64,000 nucleotides of DNA from CAZIAK01 sp964537035 (GCA_964537035.1 CAZIAK010000009.1:1-64000), one strand, 5' to 3'; counted from the stretch's first letter, positions 54,165 through 63,063 are shown. The notes: generated from the sequence alone by a model not told the origin. Program-made: numbers and translations.

Positions 54165-55288
54165 CAGAGCTGTTCATCCACGAGTTCGACGTTGGCCCGG
54201 GGGAGCGTGACCCGCTCGCCGCCCTTCAGGGTGACCGTGAGTATCCGGACCTTGGCCTCGGTGTCCAGAACTGCGGGCTCTGGTGGCAGCTCGACCACCT
54301 TGCCCAGCTCGCCAAAGTGGGGGTCGCGAATGATGCGCACCACAGACCCGATGTGCATGTAGCCCTCGTCGACCTCGGTGTGCTCTACGGCGGTCACCGG
54401 GTGGGGGACGAGCACCTCCGGGCGCAGGACGCCCGCACGAATCTGGGTGGCGCCGCTGACCGACGCTAGCAGACCCTCGCGTTCCGCCAGCAGCTCGTAG
54501 GTCTTCTTGGACATGGCCAGGGAGCCAAACCCCTCGGTCACCATCAAGGTGAGACCCACGTCCTCGTTGCCCGTGATGGCCACGCCCAGATCGAAGCCCA
54601 GCAGCTCGGTCAGGTCCTTGGCGTCGATGCCCCCGGTGACCACCGCCGCCACGCCCACCTCGATGGCTGCTTTCAGTGCGTCCATGGGGGCCAGTGAGCC
54701 GCCCACGATCACCGCGCCGCGATGCTCAGGCAGAATGTCGCTGGGGAGCAGGGGCTGGTCGATGCCCCTGCCCACCATGGCCAGCTTGCCGTTGCACTCT
54801 GGTCCGATGCCGAAGATGCCCTGCACCATGGTGCCCCGGGAGTCGACGTGCACGCCGTAGCCGTCCTCGATTGTGCTCACCGTGCCGCCCACGTAGGCCT
54901 TCACGTCGACGGGGATGGGCGCCTCGCGAAACAGCGCCTGGCCGGACACCTTGGAGATCGACTCGAGGGTCCCGGTGGTGGGCGACTCGACGGTCTTCTT
55001 CATCATGCCAAAGATGCCCTTGCTCTGAGCGAGGGGCTGGCCCACCTCGATCTCTGCGCCCTCTTTGACGAGCATCACATCGCCCAGGTCGGCGGCGGCC
55101 ATGCCCAGTTGTCGAGCCAGGTTGAGCGTGGCCACGTTGCCCGGGAGCAGGGCTCGGGCCACCACGGTGTCCGGTTCGACCGTGTCGCCCTGGCGCACCA
55201 GTACCTCGCCGCGAATGGGCAGCAGGCGATGGCGCACGAAGTCAGCGGCGGGTGAGACCTTCAGGCCGGGGGTGTAGGCATGTCCCAT
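54164..55288 (-). CDS. Barrel-sandwich/biotinyl-lipoyl-like domain protein, MutL-type operon
   Basis: 374 residues, soluble. The N-terminal part resembles barrel-sandwich hybrid domains, with paired phrases such as RGEVLVRQGDTVEPDTVVA and VKEGAEIEVGQPLAQSKG and then VESPTTGTLESIS, as in RnfC or biotinyl domains, but no modified Lys in an MKM motif. The middle part is a Rossmann-like region (GAVIVGGSLAPMDALKAA, GVAAVVTGGIDAKDL). The C-terminal 60 residues contain a KOW/SH3-like barrel (VGSVVRIIRDPHFGELGKVV). It may bind the ASKHA ATPase or a cofactor. It lies three bases after the upstream gene. Confidence 0.72.
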   Translation of the reverse strand: MGHAYTPGLKVSPAADFVRHRLLPIRGEVLVRQGDTVEPDTVVARALLPGNVATLNLARQLGMAAADLGDVMLVKEGAEIEVGQPLAQSKGIFGMMKKTVESPTTGTLESISKVSGQALFREAPIPVDVKAYVGGTVSTIEDGYGVHVDSRGTMVQGIFGIGPECNGKLAMVGRGIDQPLLPSDILPEHRGAVIVGGSLAPMDALKAAIEVGVAAVVTGGIDAKDLTELLGFDLGVAITGNEDVGLTLMVTEGFGSLAMSKKTYELLAEREGLLASVSGATQIRAGVLRPEVLVPHPVTAVEHTEVDEGYMHIGSVVRIIRDPHFGELGKVVELPPEPAVLDTEAKVRILTVTLKGGERVTLPRANVELVDEQL

Positions 55289-55291
55289 GGA

Positions 55292-57094
55292 TCAGGCCTT
55301 CCGTTGGGGGTAGAGGTCGAGGTTCTTGATCCACTGTTTGATGGCGGCCACACGTTCGTCTGGTGGGAGCGGCATCTGAATGGGGCGTCCTCGCCCGTCG
55401 ATCAGGAGGCCCGCTTCGCCACCGGCCAGGTCTGTCTCGAGGGGCATGCCCGGGCCAGCACCCACGTCGACGCCCTTGGCGGGCTCGATGCGGCAGTGCA
55501 CCGTGGTGTCCGTGGCTGCGGGGATCAGGTCGAGGTCGCCCGCAGAGATGGTCACCTCTCGCTTGCCGTCAGGCAGGTCGAGGTGAACGGTGGCCAGGGG
55601 CTTGCCCCGCTTGGCCTTGCCCACTGGTGCGATGACCGTGCCCAACATGATCAGGCAGTCCCGCTCAAAGACCTCGGTGGCGGCTTGCTCGTGAATGGAC
55701 GCCAGCACGCCGAGCTGGGGCATCATGAAGATCGAGTCGACCGCCAGCTGGGTCACGCCCATGGGCTCGAACGAGTCGATGAGCATGAGCGCCGCTTGCA
55801 CTCGCCGCGGCGCGTGGGAGAGCACGCCCCCCGACCCCACGATCAGGTCGAGGGTCATCATGTTGACGATGGTGGAACCGGACCCGCTCTGGTTGAAGGC
55901 CTCAGAGATGTCGCGAGTCTTGCGCTGCCCCTTCAGCTCGGTGGCGAAGTCCTTGTGCTGGACGAGTGACAGGCGCAGGGCTTCTCGGGCCAGGGCCTGT
56001 TCGACCTGCAGGTCTCTCAGCACCGAGGGGATGGTCGTGGGCCGCACCATCTTGTTCTTGATGCGGTTGCGCAGCTCGACCTCGTCGATGTCGAAAGGCA
56101 CCCAGCGCATGACGTTGTCGATCCCGGCCGAGGCCATCACGTTGCTGATCGAGTAGCTCATGCCCAGGTTGGCGGACACGGTGCGGTTGAAGGTGTTGTC
56201 GAACACACTGAACACGTCGGTGGTGGCGCCGCCAATGTCCACGCCGATGACCGAGATGTCTCGTTGAGAGGCCACGGTCTGGATGATCGCGCCCACAGCG
56301 CCAGGGGTGGGCATGACCGGCGCGGAGGTCCAGCTCTTGAGCTTGTCGTAGCCCGGCGCCTGGGCCATGACGTGCTCCATGAACAGGTCGTGGATCTTGT
56401 CCCGCGCGGGGTCGAGGTTCTCTTCGTCGAGGGTGGGGCGCAGGTTGTCCACCACTTCGAGGGCGGTCTTCTCTTTCAGCGCCTCTTCGACCGCGCCTCG
56501 TGCGTCGCTGTTGCCTGCGTAGACCACGGGCAGCTCGTAGCTCGAGCCCAGGCGGGGCTTGGGATCGGCGGCGGCGATCAGCTCAGACAGCTCGGCCACG
56601 TGGCTCTTGGTGCCCCCTTCGACGCCGCCGCTGAGCAGGATCATGTCCGGCCGCAGGTGGCGAATGCGCGTGATCTGTTCGTGGGGTTGGCGCTTGTCGT
56701 TGCTGCAGATGACGTCCATGACGATGGCGCCCGCACCCAGCGCGGCCCGCTCCGCAGACTCTGCGGTCATGGAGCGCACCACGCCCGCGCAGAGCATCTG
56801 CAAGCCGCCGCCTGCGCTCGAGGTCGAGAGGTACAGGTCGACCCCCTCGTCACCCTGCTGAGGGATGATGATGCGGCCGTCGTCCCCGACGATCTTGCGG
56901 CCCGCGATCTCGGCCACCTCGGTGACGGCGTTGAGCACGCCCACGGTCACGTCATCGAAGGGCTTCTCGACGGTGGTGGGCGCCTCGCCGCGCACCTTCA
57001 GGCGATAGCCCGTGTCGGTGAGCTCGATCAGGATCGCCTTCGTCGTCGTACTGCCACAGTCGGTGGCAAGAATCGAACGGATGGTCTCGGTCAC
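55292..57094 (-). CDS. MutL/GlmL-type ASKHA ATPase (not linked to glutamate mutase)
   Basis: 600 residues, cytoplasmic. Phosphate-1 motif ATDCGSTTTKAIL is at about residues 10-22 and phosphate-2 motif VDIGGATTDVFSV starts with D286 at 285. MILLSGGVEGGTKSH and LIVGSGGVLSHAPRR add further nucleotide-site glycines. This is the glutamate-mutase MutL (GlmL) architecture, with about 600 residues as usual. MutL is named from its position next to the B12-dependent mutase, whose genes are absent here, so the name does not define a function. The GTG start overlaps the previous stop (GTGA). A chaperone, activator or assembly ATPase for the neighbouring membrane proteins is an inference. Confidence 0.9.
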   Translation of the reverse strand: MTETIRSILATDCGSTTTKAILIELTDTGYRLKVRGEAPTTVEKPFDDVTVGVLNAVTEVAEIAGRKIVGDDGRIIIPQQGDEGVDLYLSTSSAGGGLQMLCAGVVRSMTAESAERAALGAGAIVMDVICSNDKRQPHEQITRIRHLRPDMILLSGGVEGGTKSHVAELSELIAAADPKPRLGSSYELPVVYAGNSDARGAVEEALKEKTALEVVDNLRPTLDEENLDPARDKIHDLFMEHVMAQAPGYDKLKSWTSAPVMPTPGAVGAIIQTVASQRDISVIGVDIGGATTDVFSVFDNTFNRTVSANLGMSYSISNVMASAGIDNVMRWVPFDIDEVELRNRIKNKMVRPTTIPSVLRDLQVEQALAREALRLSLVQHKDFATELKGQRKTRDISEAFNQSGSGSTIVNMMTLDLIVGSGGVLSHAPRRVQAALMLIDSFEPMGVTQLAVDSIFMMPQLGVLASIHEQAATEVFERDCLIMLGTVIAPVGKAKRGKPLATVHLDLPDGKREVTISAGDLDLIPAATDTTVHCRIEPAKGVDVGAGPGMPLETDLAGGEAGLLIDGRGRPIQMPLPPDERVAAIKQWIKNLDLYPQRKA

Positions 57095-57438
57095 GAACGG
57101 GGCCTTTCGTCTGGTGATCGTTCTTCGGGAGGTTGCTTGCGAGCCCTCCGCGCAGCCTTCTCGTCGCGGCGTCGGGTCTCTTCAGTCTGGTCGATGATGG
57201 AGATGAACTCGGGGACAGAATCTCGCCGCTCCAAGAGGGCAGCGAGCTGATCGATGCGCGACGCTGGCATCGCCGAACGCCAGATCGGCGACAGCATGTG
57301 CAGCATGGACGCGCTGACCATGTTCATGGGGCTCACGGTCTCGAGAAAGAGCATGGCCGGCACGGCGAAGCGGCGCTTGACCAGGCCCTCGGCGGCCTCG
57401 GTCATCAACGCTCGCTCCTCTTCGCTGAACGAGCTCAT
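57091..57438 (-). CDS. Small soluble protein, MutL-type operon
   Basis: 115 residues. A conserved-looking core FAVPAMLFLETVSPMNMVSA and MLHMLSPIW is followed by a charged tail rich in Arg/Glu/Lys. No membrane segment beyond the hydrophobic core. The ATG at 57438 overlaps the upstream TGA (ATGA) and the stop overlaps the MutL-type GTG, so it should be expressed with MutL. It may be a partner of the ATPase. Family unknown. Confidence 0.7.
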   Translation of the reverse strand: MSSFSEEERALMTEAAEGLVKRRFAVPAMLFLETVSPMNMVSASMLHMLSPIWRSAMPASRIDQLAALLERRDSVPEFISIIDQTEETRRRDEKAARRARKQPPEERSPDERPRS

Positions 57439-57860
57439 GGGCAGGAGACGTGTTGGCTGACGAACTCGGCCACTTGCTGGCGCCGGCCAGGGGTGCGCAG
57501 GAAGAGCCCCCGGTCTGGCACCAGGCGCGAGGTGCTGTGCAGCAGTGAGAGGTGCAGCCCCGCAGGACCCTGGCTCACCTTGCGGACGGAGTCCCAGGTC
57601 AGTGTGCGCGGCTGGCAGAGGGGCCCGGACTCGCTGGCTCCCTCGGCGTCGAGCCGGTAGAGCCGGGGCAGGAAGAACGAGCGCAGGCTGCCCGCCAGGA
57701 AGACCACGGCCAGGGCGGTCAGGGTGAGCGACTCGGTCACGCGCCAGCAGAGCAGGGTGGCCACCCCGATCACGGCGCCCACCGCCAGACCGTGGGCAGG
57801 CTTGTCCCCCGCGGGGTGGACCGTCCAGACCAGCTCTTCTTGTGGGCTCGGCGAAGACAC
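57435..57860 (-). CDS. Small membrane protein with PH-like domain, first gene of the MutL-type operon
   Basis: 141 residues. Two membrane helices (AHGLAVGAVIGVATLLCW, LTLTALAVVFLAGSLRSFF) are followed by a beta-rich region with CQPRTLTWDSVRKVSQGPAGLHLSLL and VAEFVSQHV, the arrangement of bacterial PH-domain (YcxB/bPH) proteins. The GTG at 57860 is chosen because AGGA lies upstream; the open frame extends to 58076 over the YgiQ gene. It probably opens the operon, with the promoter upstream inside or near the YgiQ 3' end. Confidence 0.65.
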   Translation of the reverse strand: MSSPSPQEELVWTVHPAGDKPAHGLAVGAVIGVATLLCWRVTESLTLTALAVVFLAGSLRSFFLPRLYRLDAEGASESGPLCQPRTLTWDSVRKVSQGPAGLHLSLLHSTSRLVPDRGLFLRTPGRRQQVAEFVSQHVSCP

Positions 57861-57928
57861 GGGGTCATCCTGGGGGCGCTGGCGGACGGGACATCCTACC
57901 GGCACTCTCCGAAGGGGCCAAGCTTGCC

Positions 57929-59950
57929 TCAACGGCCCGGACGGCGGCGTGGGGCCCGACGTTTCGGCTTCTTGCCCAGCAGGTCCTTCTCGTGGACGTA
58001 GCGGTCGACCTCTTTGCCCCGGCGTTTGGCCCGAGCAGCCACCGCCGCCTTGGGAGCCTTCGCCTTGATCAGGCACTGGGGGCCGGAGCCCACCAGGTCG
58101 TCCCGCCCCGCCTCGGCCAGGGCTGCTCGCACCTCGAACCAGTTCTCGTCCTTGAAGAACTGCATCAGTGCTCGCTGCATGCGCCGGTCCTTGAGCTTGG
58201 TGGCGACCGGGGTGGGCTCCATGGTGTGGGGGTCCAGGCCCGTGTAGTAGACCGACGTGGCCAGGTCCATGGGGGCGGGGATGAAATCCTGCACCTGCTG
58301 CGGCCGGTACCCCGCACCCTTGAGGAACACCGCCAGCTCGATCATGTCGTCGAGAGTGCTACCTGGGTGGGAGGCGATGAAGTAGGGCACGAGGTACTGC
58401 TCCTTGCCCACGGCGGCGCTGGCGCTCGCGAAGGCCTCGGCGAACTGCTCGAAGTTCTCTTGCTCTGGCTTCTTCATCAGCTTGAGCACCCGCTTGCTCA
58501 CGTGTTCTGGAGCCACCTTGAGGTGGCCACCCACATGGTGCGCCGCCAGCTGCTGCAGGTATTCGGGCGAGCGGGCGGCCAGGTCCATGCGCACCCCTGA
58601 GGCCACATGCACCCTGCGTACGCCGGGGCGAGTGCGGGCGTCCTCCATGAGCTTGACCAGGGGGCCGTGGTCCGTGCCCAGCTGACTGCAGATCGAGGGG
58701 AAGACGCAGCTCAGGCGTCGACACTTGGCCTCGACCTCCGGGCTCTTGCAGCGCATGGTGTACATGTTGGCCGTGGGGCCGCCGATGTCCGTGATCACGC
58801 CCTTGTGCTGGGGGTCAGCGGCGATGGCGTCAACCTCGGCGATCACCGAGTCGTGGCTACGAGACTGGATCACCCGGCCCTGGTGGGTGGTGATCGAGCA
58901 GAACGCGCAGCCGCCGAAGCAACCGCGCATGATCGTCACGCTGGCGCCCATGGTGCGTTCGGCAGGGATCTCCTCGCGATATGAAGGATGTCGCTGCCGG
59001 GTGTAGGGCGCACCGTACAGAGCGTCCATGTCCTCGGTGCTCAACGGCATGGTGGGAGGGTTGCAGACCACCCTGCGCTGGCCATGCTGCTGAGTGAGCC
59101 GCAGGGCGTTGAACGGGTTGGTCTCCCGATGGATCAGCCGAGTGGCCAGGGCGAAGGCCCGCTTGTCGCTGCGCACCTCTTCGAATGAGGGCAAGGCCAC
59201 CGTGTGGGCCTCGGCGGCGGCGTTTTCGTGGGCGTCTGCGTGGGCGTCTGCGTGGGCGCTCTCGCCTCCGCTGGCCGGGGGCTGGGTGGCCGACGACTGC
59301 CCGGCCCAATCTTGCAAGGTCTGCTTGGCGCCGAGCAAATAGGCCGTGCCCCGCACGTCGTGCAGGTCGGAGATGGCCTCGCCCGCCGCGAGCCGCTGGC
59401 AGATCTCCACGATCTGGTTCTCGCCCATGCCGAAGACGACCAGGTCGGCCTTGCTGGAGACCAGCACCGACGGGCGCACGGTGTCCGACCAGTAGTCGAA
59501 GTGGGCCAGGCGTCTGAGCGAGGCTTCGACGCCGCCAGCCACCACGGGCACCCCGGGGTAGGCCTCTCGGCAACGCTGGGCGTAGACCGCCGTGGCTCGA
59601 TCCGGGCGCAGCCCGGCCCTGCCACCGGGTGAGTAGGCGTCGTCACTACGGGGGAGACGGTTCGCCGTGTAGTGGTTGATCATGGAGTCCATGTTGCCGG
59701 CGCTGACACCGAAGCAGAGCTTCGGGCGCCCCAGGGCGGCAAAGGGCTCGGCAGCGCGCCAGTCGGGCTGCGCCAGGATGGCGACCTTGAAGCCGGCGGC
59801 CTGCAGGGTGCGGCCGATGAGGGCGGCTGCAAACGAGGGGTGGTCGACGTAGGCGTCGCCTGTGACCAGGACCACGTCCGGCGCGTCCCAACCCAGGGTG
59901 CGGATCTCTCCCGCAGTCATGGGCAGGGGCTGGGGCGCACGAGGCGACAC
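57929..59950 (-). CDS. YgiQ family radical SAM protein (UPF0313)
   Basis: 673 residues. The N-terminal B12-binding-like fold begins LGWDAPDVVLVTGDAYVDHP and the radical-SAM cluster motif is RGCFGGCAFCSITTHQGR, with CxxxCxxC as expected. Other family marks are GDAYVDHPSF, VAGGVEASLRRLAHFDYWSD, DIGGPTANMY and HVGGHLKVAPEH. About residues 222-246 there is an unusual low-complexity insert of Ala/His/Asp (SAHADAHADAH) encoded by near-repeats in DNA. Substrate unknown. The GTG start at 59950 gives the usual N-terminus; an ATG at 59920 is a second option. Confidence 0.92.
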   Translation of the reverse strand: MSPRAPQPLPMTAGEIRTLGWDAPDVVLVTGDAYVDHPSFAAALIGRTLQAAGFKVAILAQPDWRAAEPFAALGRPKLCFGVSAGNMDSMINHYTANRLPRSDDAYSPGGRAGLRPDRATAVYAQRCREAYPGVPVVAGGVEASLRRLAHFDYWSDTVRPSVLVSSKADLVVFGMGENQIVEICQRLAAGEAISDLHDVRGTAYLLGAKQTLQDWAGQSSATQPPASGGESAHADAHADAHENAAAEAHTVALPSFEEVRSDKRAFALATRLIHRETNPFNALRLTQQHGQRRVVCNPPTMPLSTEDMDALYGAPYTRQRHPSYREEIPAERTMGASVTIMRGCFGGCAFCSITTHQGRVIQSRSHDSVIAEVDAIAADPQHKGVITDIGGPTANMYTMRCKSPEVEAKCRRLSCVFPSICSQLGTDHGPLVKLMEDARTRPGVRRVHVASGVRMDLAARSPEYLQQLAAHHVGGHLKVAPEHVSKRVLKLMKKPEQENFEQFAEAFASASAAVGKEQYLVPYFIASHPGSTLDDMIELAVFLKGAGYRPQQVQDFIPAPMDLATSVYYTGLDPHTMEPTPVATKLKDRRMQRALMQFFKDENWFEVRAALAEAGRDDLVGSGPQCLIKAKAPKAAVAARAKRRGKEVDRYVHEKDLLGKKPKRRAPRRRPGR

Positions 59951-59997
59951 GGGCGGAGGAGATCAGCGGTGAGCCCCGACAGGGGGCCCAGCGTCGA

Positions 59998-60135
59998 TCA
60001 GACCTTGGTCAGCGCAGCGCCCTTGGCACGGCGACGCTTGAGAATGCGGCGTCCGCCAACGGTCTTCATCCGGGCACGGAAGCCGATCTTCCGGCGGCGC
60101 TTGGTCTTGCTGTTGCGCAGCTTGATCTTGGTCAT
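59998..60135 (-). CDS. rpmH: 50S ribosomal protein bL34
   Basis: 45 residues: a basic protein ending with GFRARMKTVGGRRILKRRR, the bL34 signature. It starts MTKIKLRNSKTKRRRKI instead of the usual MKRTYQPS, so the N-terminus is unusual. The gene was not in the longer frame set because it is short. rpmH is normally next to rnpA and dnaA; here it lies between the RluA-type gene and the YgiQ gene, all on the minus strand. bL34 sits near the 23S rRNA core of the ribosome. Confidence 0.93.
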   Translation of the reverse strand: MTKIKLRNSKTKRRRKIGFRARMKTVGGRRILKRRRAKGAALTKV

Positions 60136-60186
60136 GGGAGCTGTCCGTCAGTCAGTGGTCTGGTCGCCAGATGGCGATCGGGGATC

Positions 60187-61191
60187 TTACGCGAGGGGGC
60201 GTAGTCGCCGCAACTGCTTGAGCAGAACATCCATGTCTTCGGGCAGAGGGGCGGTCACTTCTCGCCCGGCCCAACGGAAGGTGGACGCATGAACTGCCGG
60301 GCGGGCCAGCAGGGGCCGCTCTGGGCGCCCTCGCTTGGCCCGATAGTGGAGCTTGAGCTGGCTGAGCAGGATGCGGTCATCCTCGCCGTAGTCGCGGTCG
60401 CAGAGGGCCGGGAAGCCCTGGGTTGCCAGATGGGCCCGGACCTGATGGCTGCGGCCTGCTTCTGGGGTGACCGCCAGGACCGCAAACCCCCGCAGCCGCT
60501 CGACCACCCGCCAGTGGGTGACACAGGTGCGGCCGTGCTTGGGGTCTGGCTGGAGCACGGCCTCACTGCGCTTCGACTTGCCCAGAGGGACATCGATGGT
60601 GCCTTCGTCGGCCTTTGGCGGCGCGCGCACCACCACCAGGTACTCCATGGTGGCGCTGCCGTCCTTGAAAGCATCGGAGAGCTCGGCCTCGGTGCGCCGA
60701 TCGAGGGCGGCCACCACCAGGCCCGAAGTGAACTTGTCCAGGCGGTGGGGGGCCCTCGGGCGAGCGCCGTCCGTCTGCTCGGCCAGCCGTTCGAGGGCGG
60801 AATCGCCCCGGTTGGCCCGGCCCGCATCAAAGGCCACGTCGGTGGGCTTGACGGCGATGATCAGCTTCTCTTCTCGGGCCAAGACGTCCAGCTCGTCGGA
60901 GCTGTGGCGCTCCATGGCTTCGGGCGCCAACAGCAGCTCGATGTGATCGCCAGACTTGAGCGTCAGGGACGGGCCGCCGGGCTCACCATTCAGCAGCAGC
61001 AGCTTGCTCTCGGCAGCCATGCGCACGGCAGGGCGGTCGAGCGGGCCAAGGAGGGCATCGAGGTAGTCGAAGAGCGAGGTGCCGTGATGCTCCCGGCCGA
61101 CCTCGTAGGTCTGTGAGTCTGGCTGATCCGACCTGCTAATCGATCTTGAACCCCCAGAGGTTCGAGACGCTGAAGGGGGTGTTCTGCGCAT
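60187..61191 (-). CDS. RluA-type pseudouridine synthase
   Basis: About 334 residues from the ATG at 61191. The catalytic Asp is in APHRLDKFTSGLVVAALD, the RluA/RsuA motif with HRLD. VERLRGFAVLAVTPEAGRSHQVRAHLA and FPALCDRDYG further match the RluA family. The N-terminal part before LLLLNG resembles an S4-like domain. It modifies uridines in rRNA or tRNA. The start is 56 bases inside the 3' end of the esterase gene; no better start is visible downstream before the domain. Confidence 0.85.
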   Translation of the reverse strand: MRRTPPSASRTSGGSRSISRSDQPDSQTYEVGREHHGTSLFDYLDALLGPLDRPAVRMAAESKLLLLNGEPGGPSLTLKSGDHIELLLAPEAMERHSSDELDVLAREEKLIIAVKPTDVAFDAGRANRGDSALERLAEQTDGARPRAPHRLDKFTSGLVVAALDRRTEAELSDAFKDGSATMEYLVVVRAPPKADEGTIDVPLGKSKRSEAVLQPDPKHGRTCVTHWRVVERLRGFAVLAVTPEAGRSHQVRAHLATQGFPALCDRDYGEDDRILLSQLKLHYRAKRGRPERPLLARPAVHASTFRWAGREVTAPLPEDMDVLLKQLRRLRPLA

Positions 61192-62998
61192 CGAGAGTCA
61201 TGAGCTGGATGGGGATGCGAATGCCACTGAACAGAGGGTCGTTCGGAATGGTGGCTGGGAACGACGTGTCGCCGCTCGCATCGAGGGGCAGCAGGATAAG
61301 GATTGCCGGCGGAATAGGCGAGGCCGTCAGCGTCACGCCCTTGATCGGCAGCAGCAGCTCCTGCAGGGCGATGATCAGCCAGGCGTTCTGGCCGTCGCTG
61401 GGGCAGTCGATCTGCACCGTGGAGCTGCTATTGATCGGCACCGGGTTGGGCGCACTCGTCAGGCTGCTGGTCCATTGCGGGTCAAACACCAGATCGACAT
61501 CGATGCTGGTCCCTGCTGCCAGATCGAGGTAGAGCGAGCCTGTAGACGGGTCGCTGTCCACCAGGGTCACCAGGGCGCCGCTGGAGTGGTCGAGCAGGTA
61601 GCTGGGCTGGCTGGCCAGATCGGTGAGCCGCAGGGTGTAGGGCTGGCCAGCGGCAGCGCTGGCCGTGACCCGCACCGAGCCAGCGAGGGACGTCGCCGCG
61701 AGATCAACGTCGACCACCGCAGCGTTCTCGACGGCGCTGATGTCGATGGTGCCGTTGAGCGCGTCTGCAGAACCCTCGACGTAGGTGAAGGCGCCACTGG
61801 CTCCCTGGGTCGTACTCACCCAGGAGGCGGGGCCTCCCAGGTCTTGCTGGGCCGCGAAGTCGGTGGGGTAGCGGTCGACGGTGAGGCCATCCCAGAAATC
61901 AAAGAGCTCGGTCTCGTCGAGGACGGCCCAGGAGTGGGGCGCTGGCAGGCCATCGCCGCCGAGGGTGCCGGTCTGGATCACCTTGGTGGGTGTGGAGCCG
62001 AGGCCCAGGAGCAGAGTCTCGAAGGTCTCGTTGGTCCCGGGGATGTGGGTCAGGGGGTCGCCGCTGTCGTAGGTGATGTAGGTGGGGATGCTGCCCAGGT
62101 TGGTGGCCATGGACTCGACCGTGTCGACCACGCCGGGCAGGGGCGGGTAGGTGCCCTCGGTGAAGTACATCCCGCTGGATTGGCGGTACTCGAAGGGCTT
62201 GGCCGTGGGGTCGCCGCCAAAGTTGTAGATGTTCTCCAGCAGGGACTGGGTGCCCGCCGTGCCTGTGTTGTAGGTCTGGGTCCAGTCCATGGCTGCGCTC
62301 ACCGTGCCCAGGCCGGCGATCATGATGTCGTCCGGGTCGCGGTGACGGGCGGCGAAGTTGGTCACCACACCACCGCCCATGGAGAAGCCCACCATGAAGA
62401 TGCGGTCGGGGTCGATGTTGAAGTTGTCCAGCAGCCACTGGATCATCGCTTCGACGTGCTGTTGGCTGATGGGGCTGCCGAAGAGCTGGTCATCGAGGCC
62501 CGTGGGCGAGGCGTAGATGTAACCCCGTGCGTTGCATTCTTCGTCGAGGGTCGAGGCCCCGGCCACGCTGTTGGCCGACGATCCGAAGCCGTGATAGACC
62601 ACAACCAATGGGTGGGCGGGCCCGAACTCGTCGTAGCTGTTGCCCAGCTGGTACTTGAAGATCTCAGGGAAGATCGTGCCGGTCTGGGCTGTGGTGAGGA
62701 AACCGTCGAACATGGTCGGCGGGGTGCCACCGCTGCTCTCATAGGTCTGCTGCTCGACGGGGAAGCGGTCGGCGAAGATCAGCTGGTCTCGAGGGCTGTT
62801 GGCCAGCAGCGGAGGCAAGGGCGCGAAGCCCAGGTCGCCGGTGAGGGCGATGCGAGCGGCGCGGTGGGCCTCGTCTTCGAGGTTGAGAGCTGCCTTGGGG
62901 CCCACCTGGGGCGCCCGGGCCGCCACCTGGGCAGCCGCAGGAAGCGTGGACGCGCAGAGCAGGAGGCCCGCTGTCAGTCGTTTGGCGAAGATGTCCAT
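61136..62998 (-). CDS. Secreted alpha/beta-hydrolase (PHB depolymerase/esterase-like) with lineage-type C-terminal domain
   Basis: 620 residues. The ATG at 62998 starts a signal peptide (KRLTAGLLLCASTLPAAA). The hydrolase has VVVYHGFGSSANSVAGAS (oxyanion-type loop), and the nucleophile S206 in VGFSMGGGVVTNFAARH, as in LpqC/PHB-depolymerase esterases. The C-terminal 130 residues hold a domain with AWLIIALQELLLPIKG and IPND that is related to the one in the S8 protease. It probably attacks polyester, acetylated polysaccharide or similar extracellular polymers. A possible operator-like palindrome lies upstream at 63042-63063. Confidence 0.88.
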   Translation of the reverse strand: MDIFAKRLTAGLLLCASTLPAAAQVAARAPQVGPKAALNLEDEAHRAARIALTGDLGFAPLPPLLANSPRDQLIFADRFPVEQQTYESSGGTPPTMFDGFLTTAQTGTIFPEIFKYQLGNSYDEFGPAHPLVVVYHGFGSSANSVAGASTLDEECNARGYIYASPTGLDDQLFGSPISQQHVEAMIQWLLDNFNIDPDRIFMVGFSMGGGVVTNFAARHRDPDDIMIAGLGTVSAAMDWTQTYNTGTAGTQSLLENIYNFGGDPTAKPFEYRQSSGMYFTEGTYPPLPGVVDTVESMATNLGSIPTYITYDSGDPLTHIPGTNETFETLLLGLGSTPTKVIQTGTLGGDGLPAPHSWAVLDETELFDFWDGLTVDRYPTDFAAQQDLGGPASWVSTTQGASGAFTYVEGSADALNGTIDISAVENAAVVDVDLAATSLAGSVRVTASAAAGQPYTLRLTDLASQPSYLLDHSSGALVTLVDSDPSTGSLYLDLAAGTSIDVDLVFDPQWTSSLTSAPNPVPINSSSTVQIDCPSDGQNAWLIIALQELLLPIKGVTLTASPIPPAILILLPLDASGDTSFPATIPNDPLFSGIRIPIQLMTLDAQNTPFSVSNLWGFKID

Positions 62999-63041
62999 GA
63001 ACACTGTCTCGGCGGCGCTGAGGGAGGATCGAGCTCTAGAC

Positions 63042-63063
63042 GCCACATTTTCGGGAATGTGGC
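63042..63063 (-). promoter_or_regulatory. Short inverted repeat upstream of the esterase
   Basis: GCCACATT (63042-63049) and AATGTGGC (63056-63063) form an 8-bp palindrome with a 6-base centre, 44 bases before the esterase ATG. It could be an operator, or a weak terminator for the TPR gene upstream. Confidence 0.4.

Noticed and set aside
59200..59290. Possible CRISPR or tandem-repeat array
   Set aside because: The repeats are short, lie inside the YgiQ frame and encode Ala/His/Asp; there are no spacers and no cas genes.
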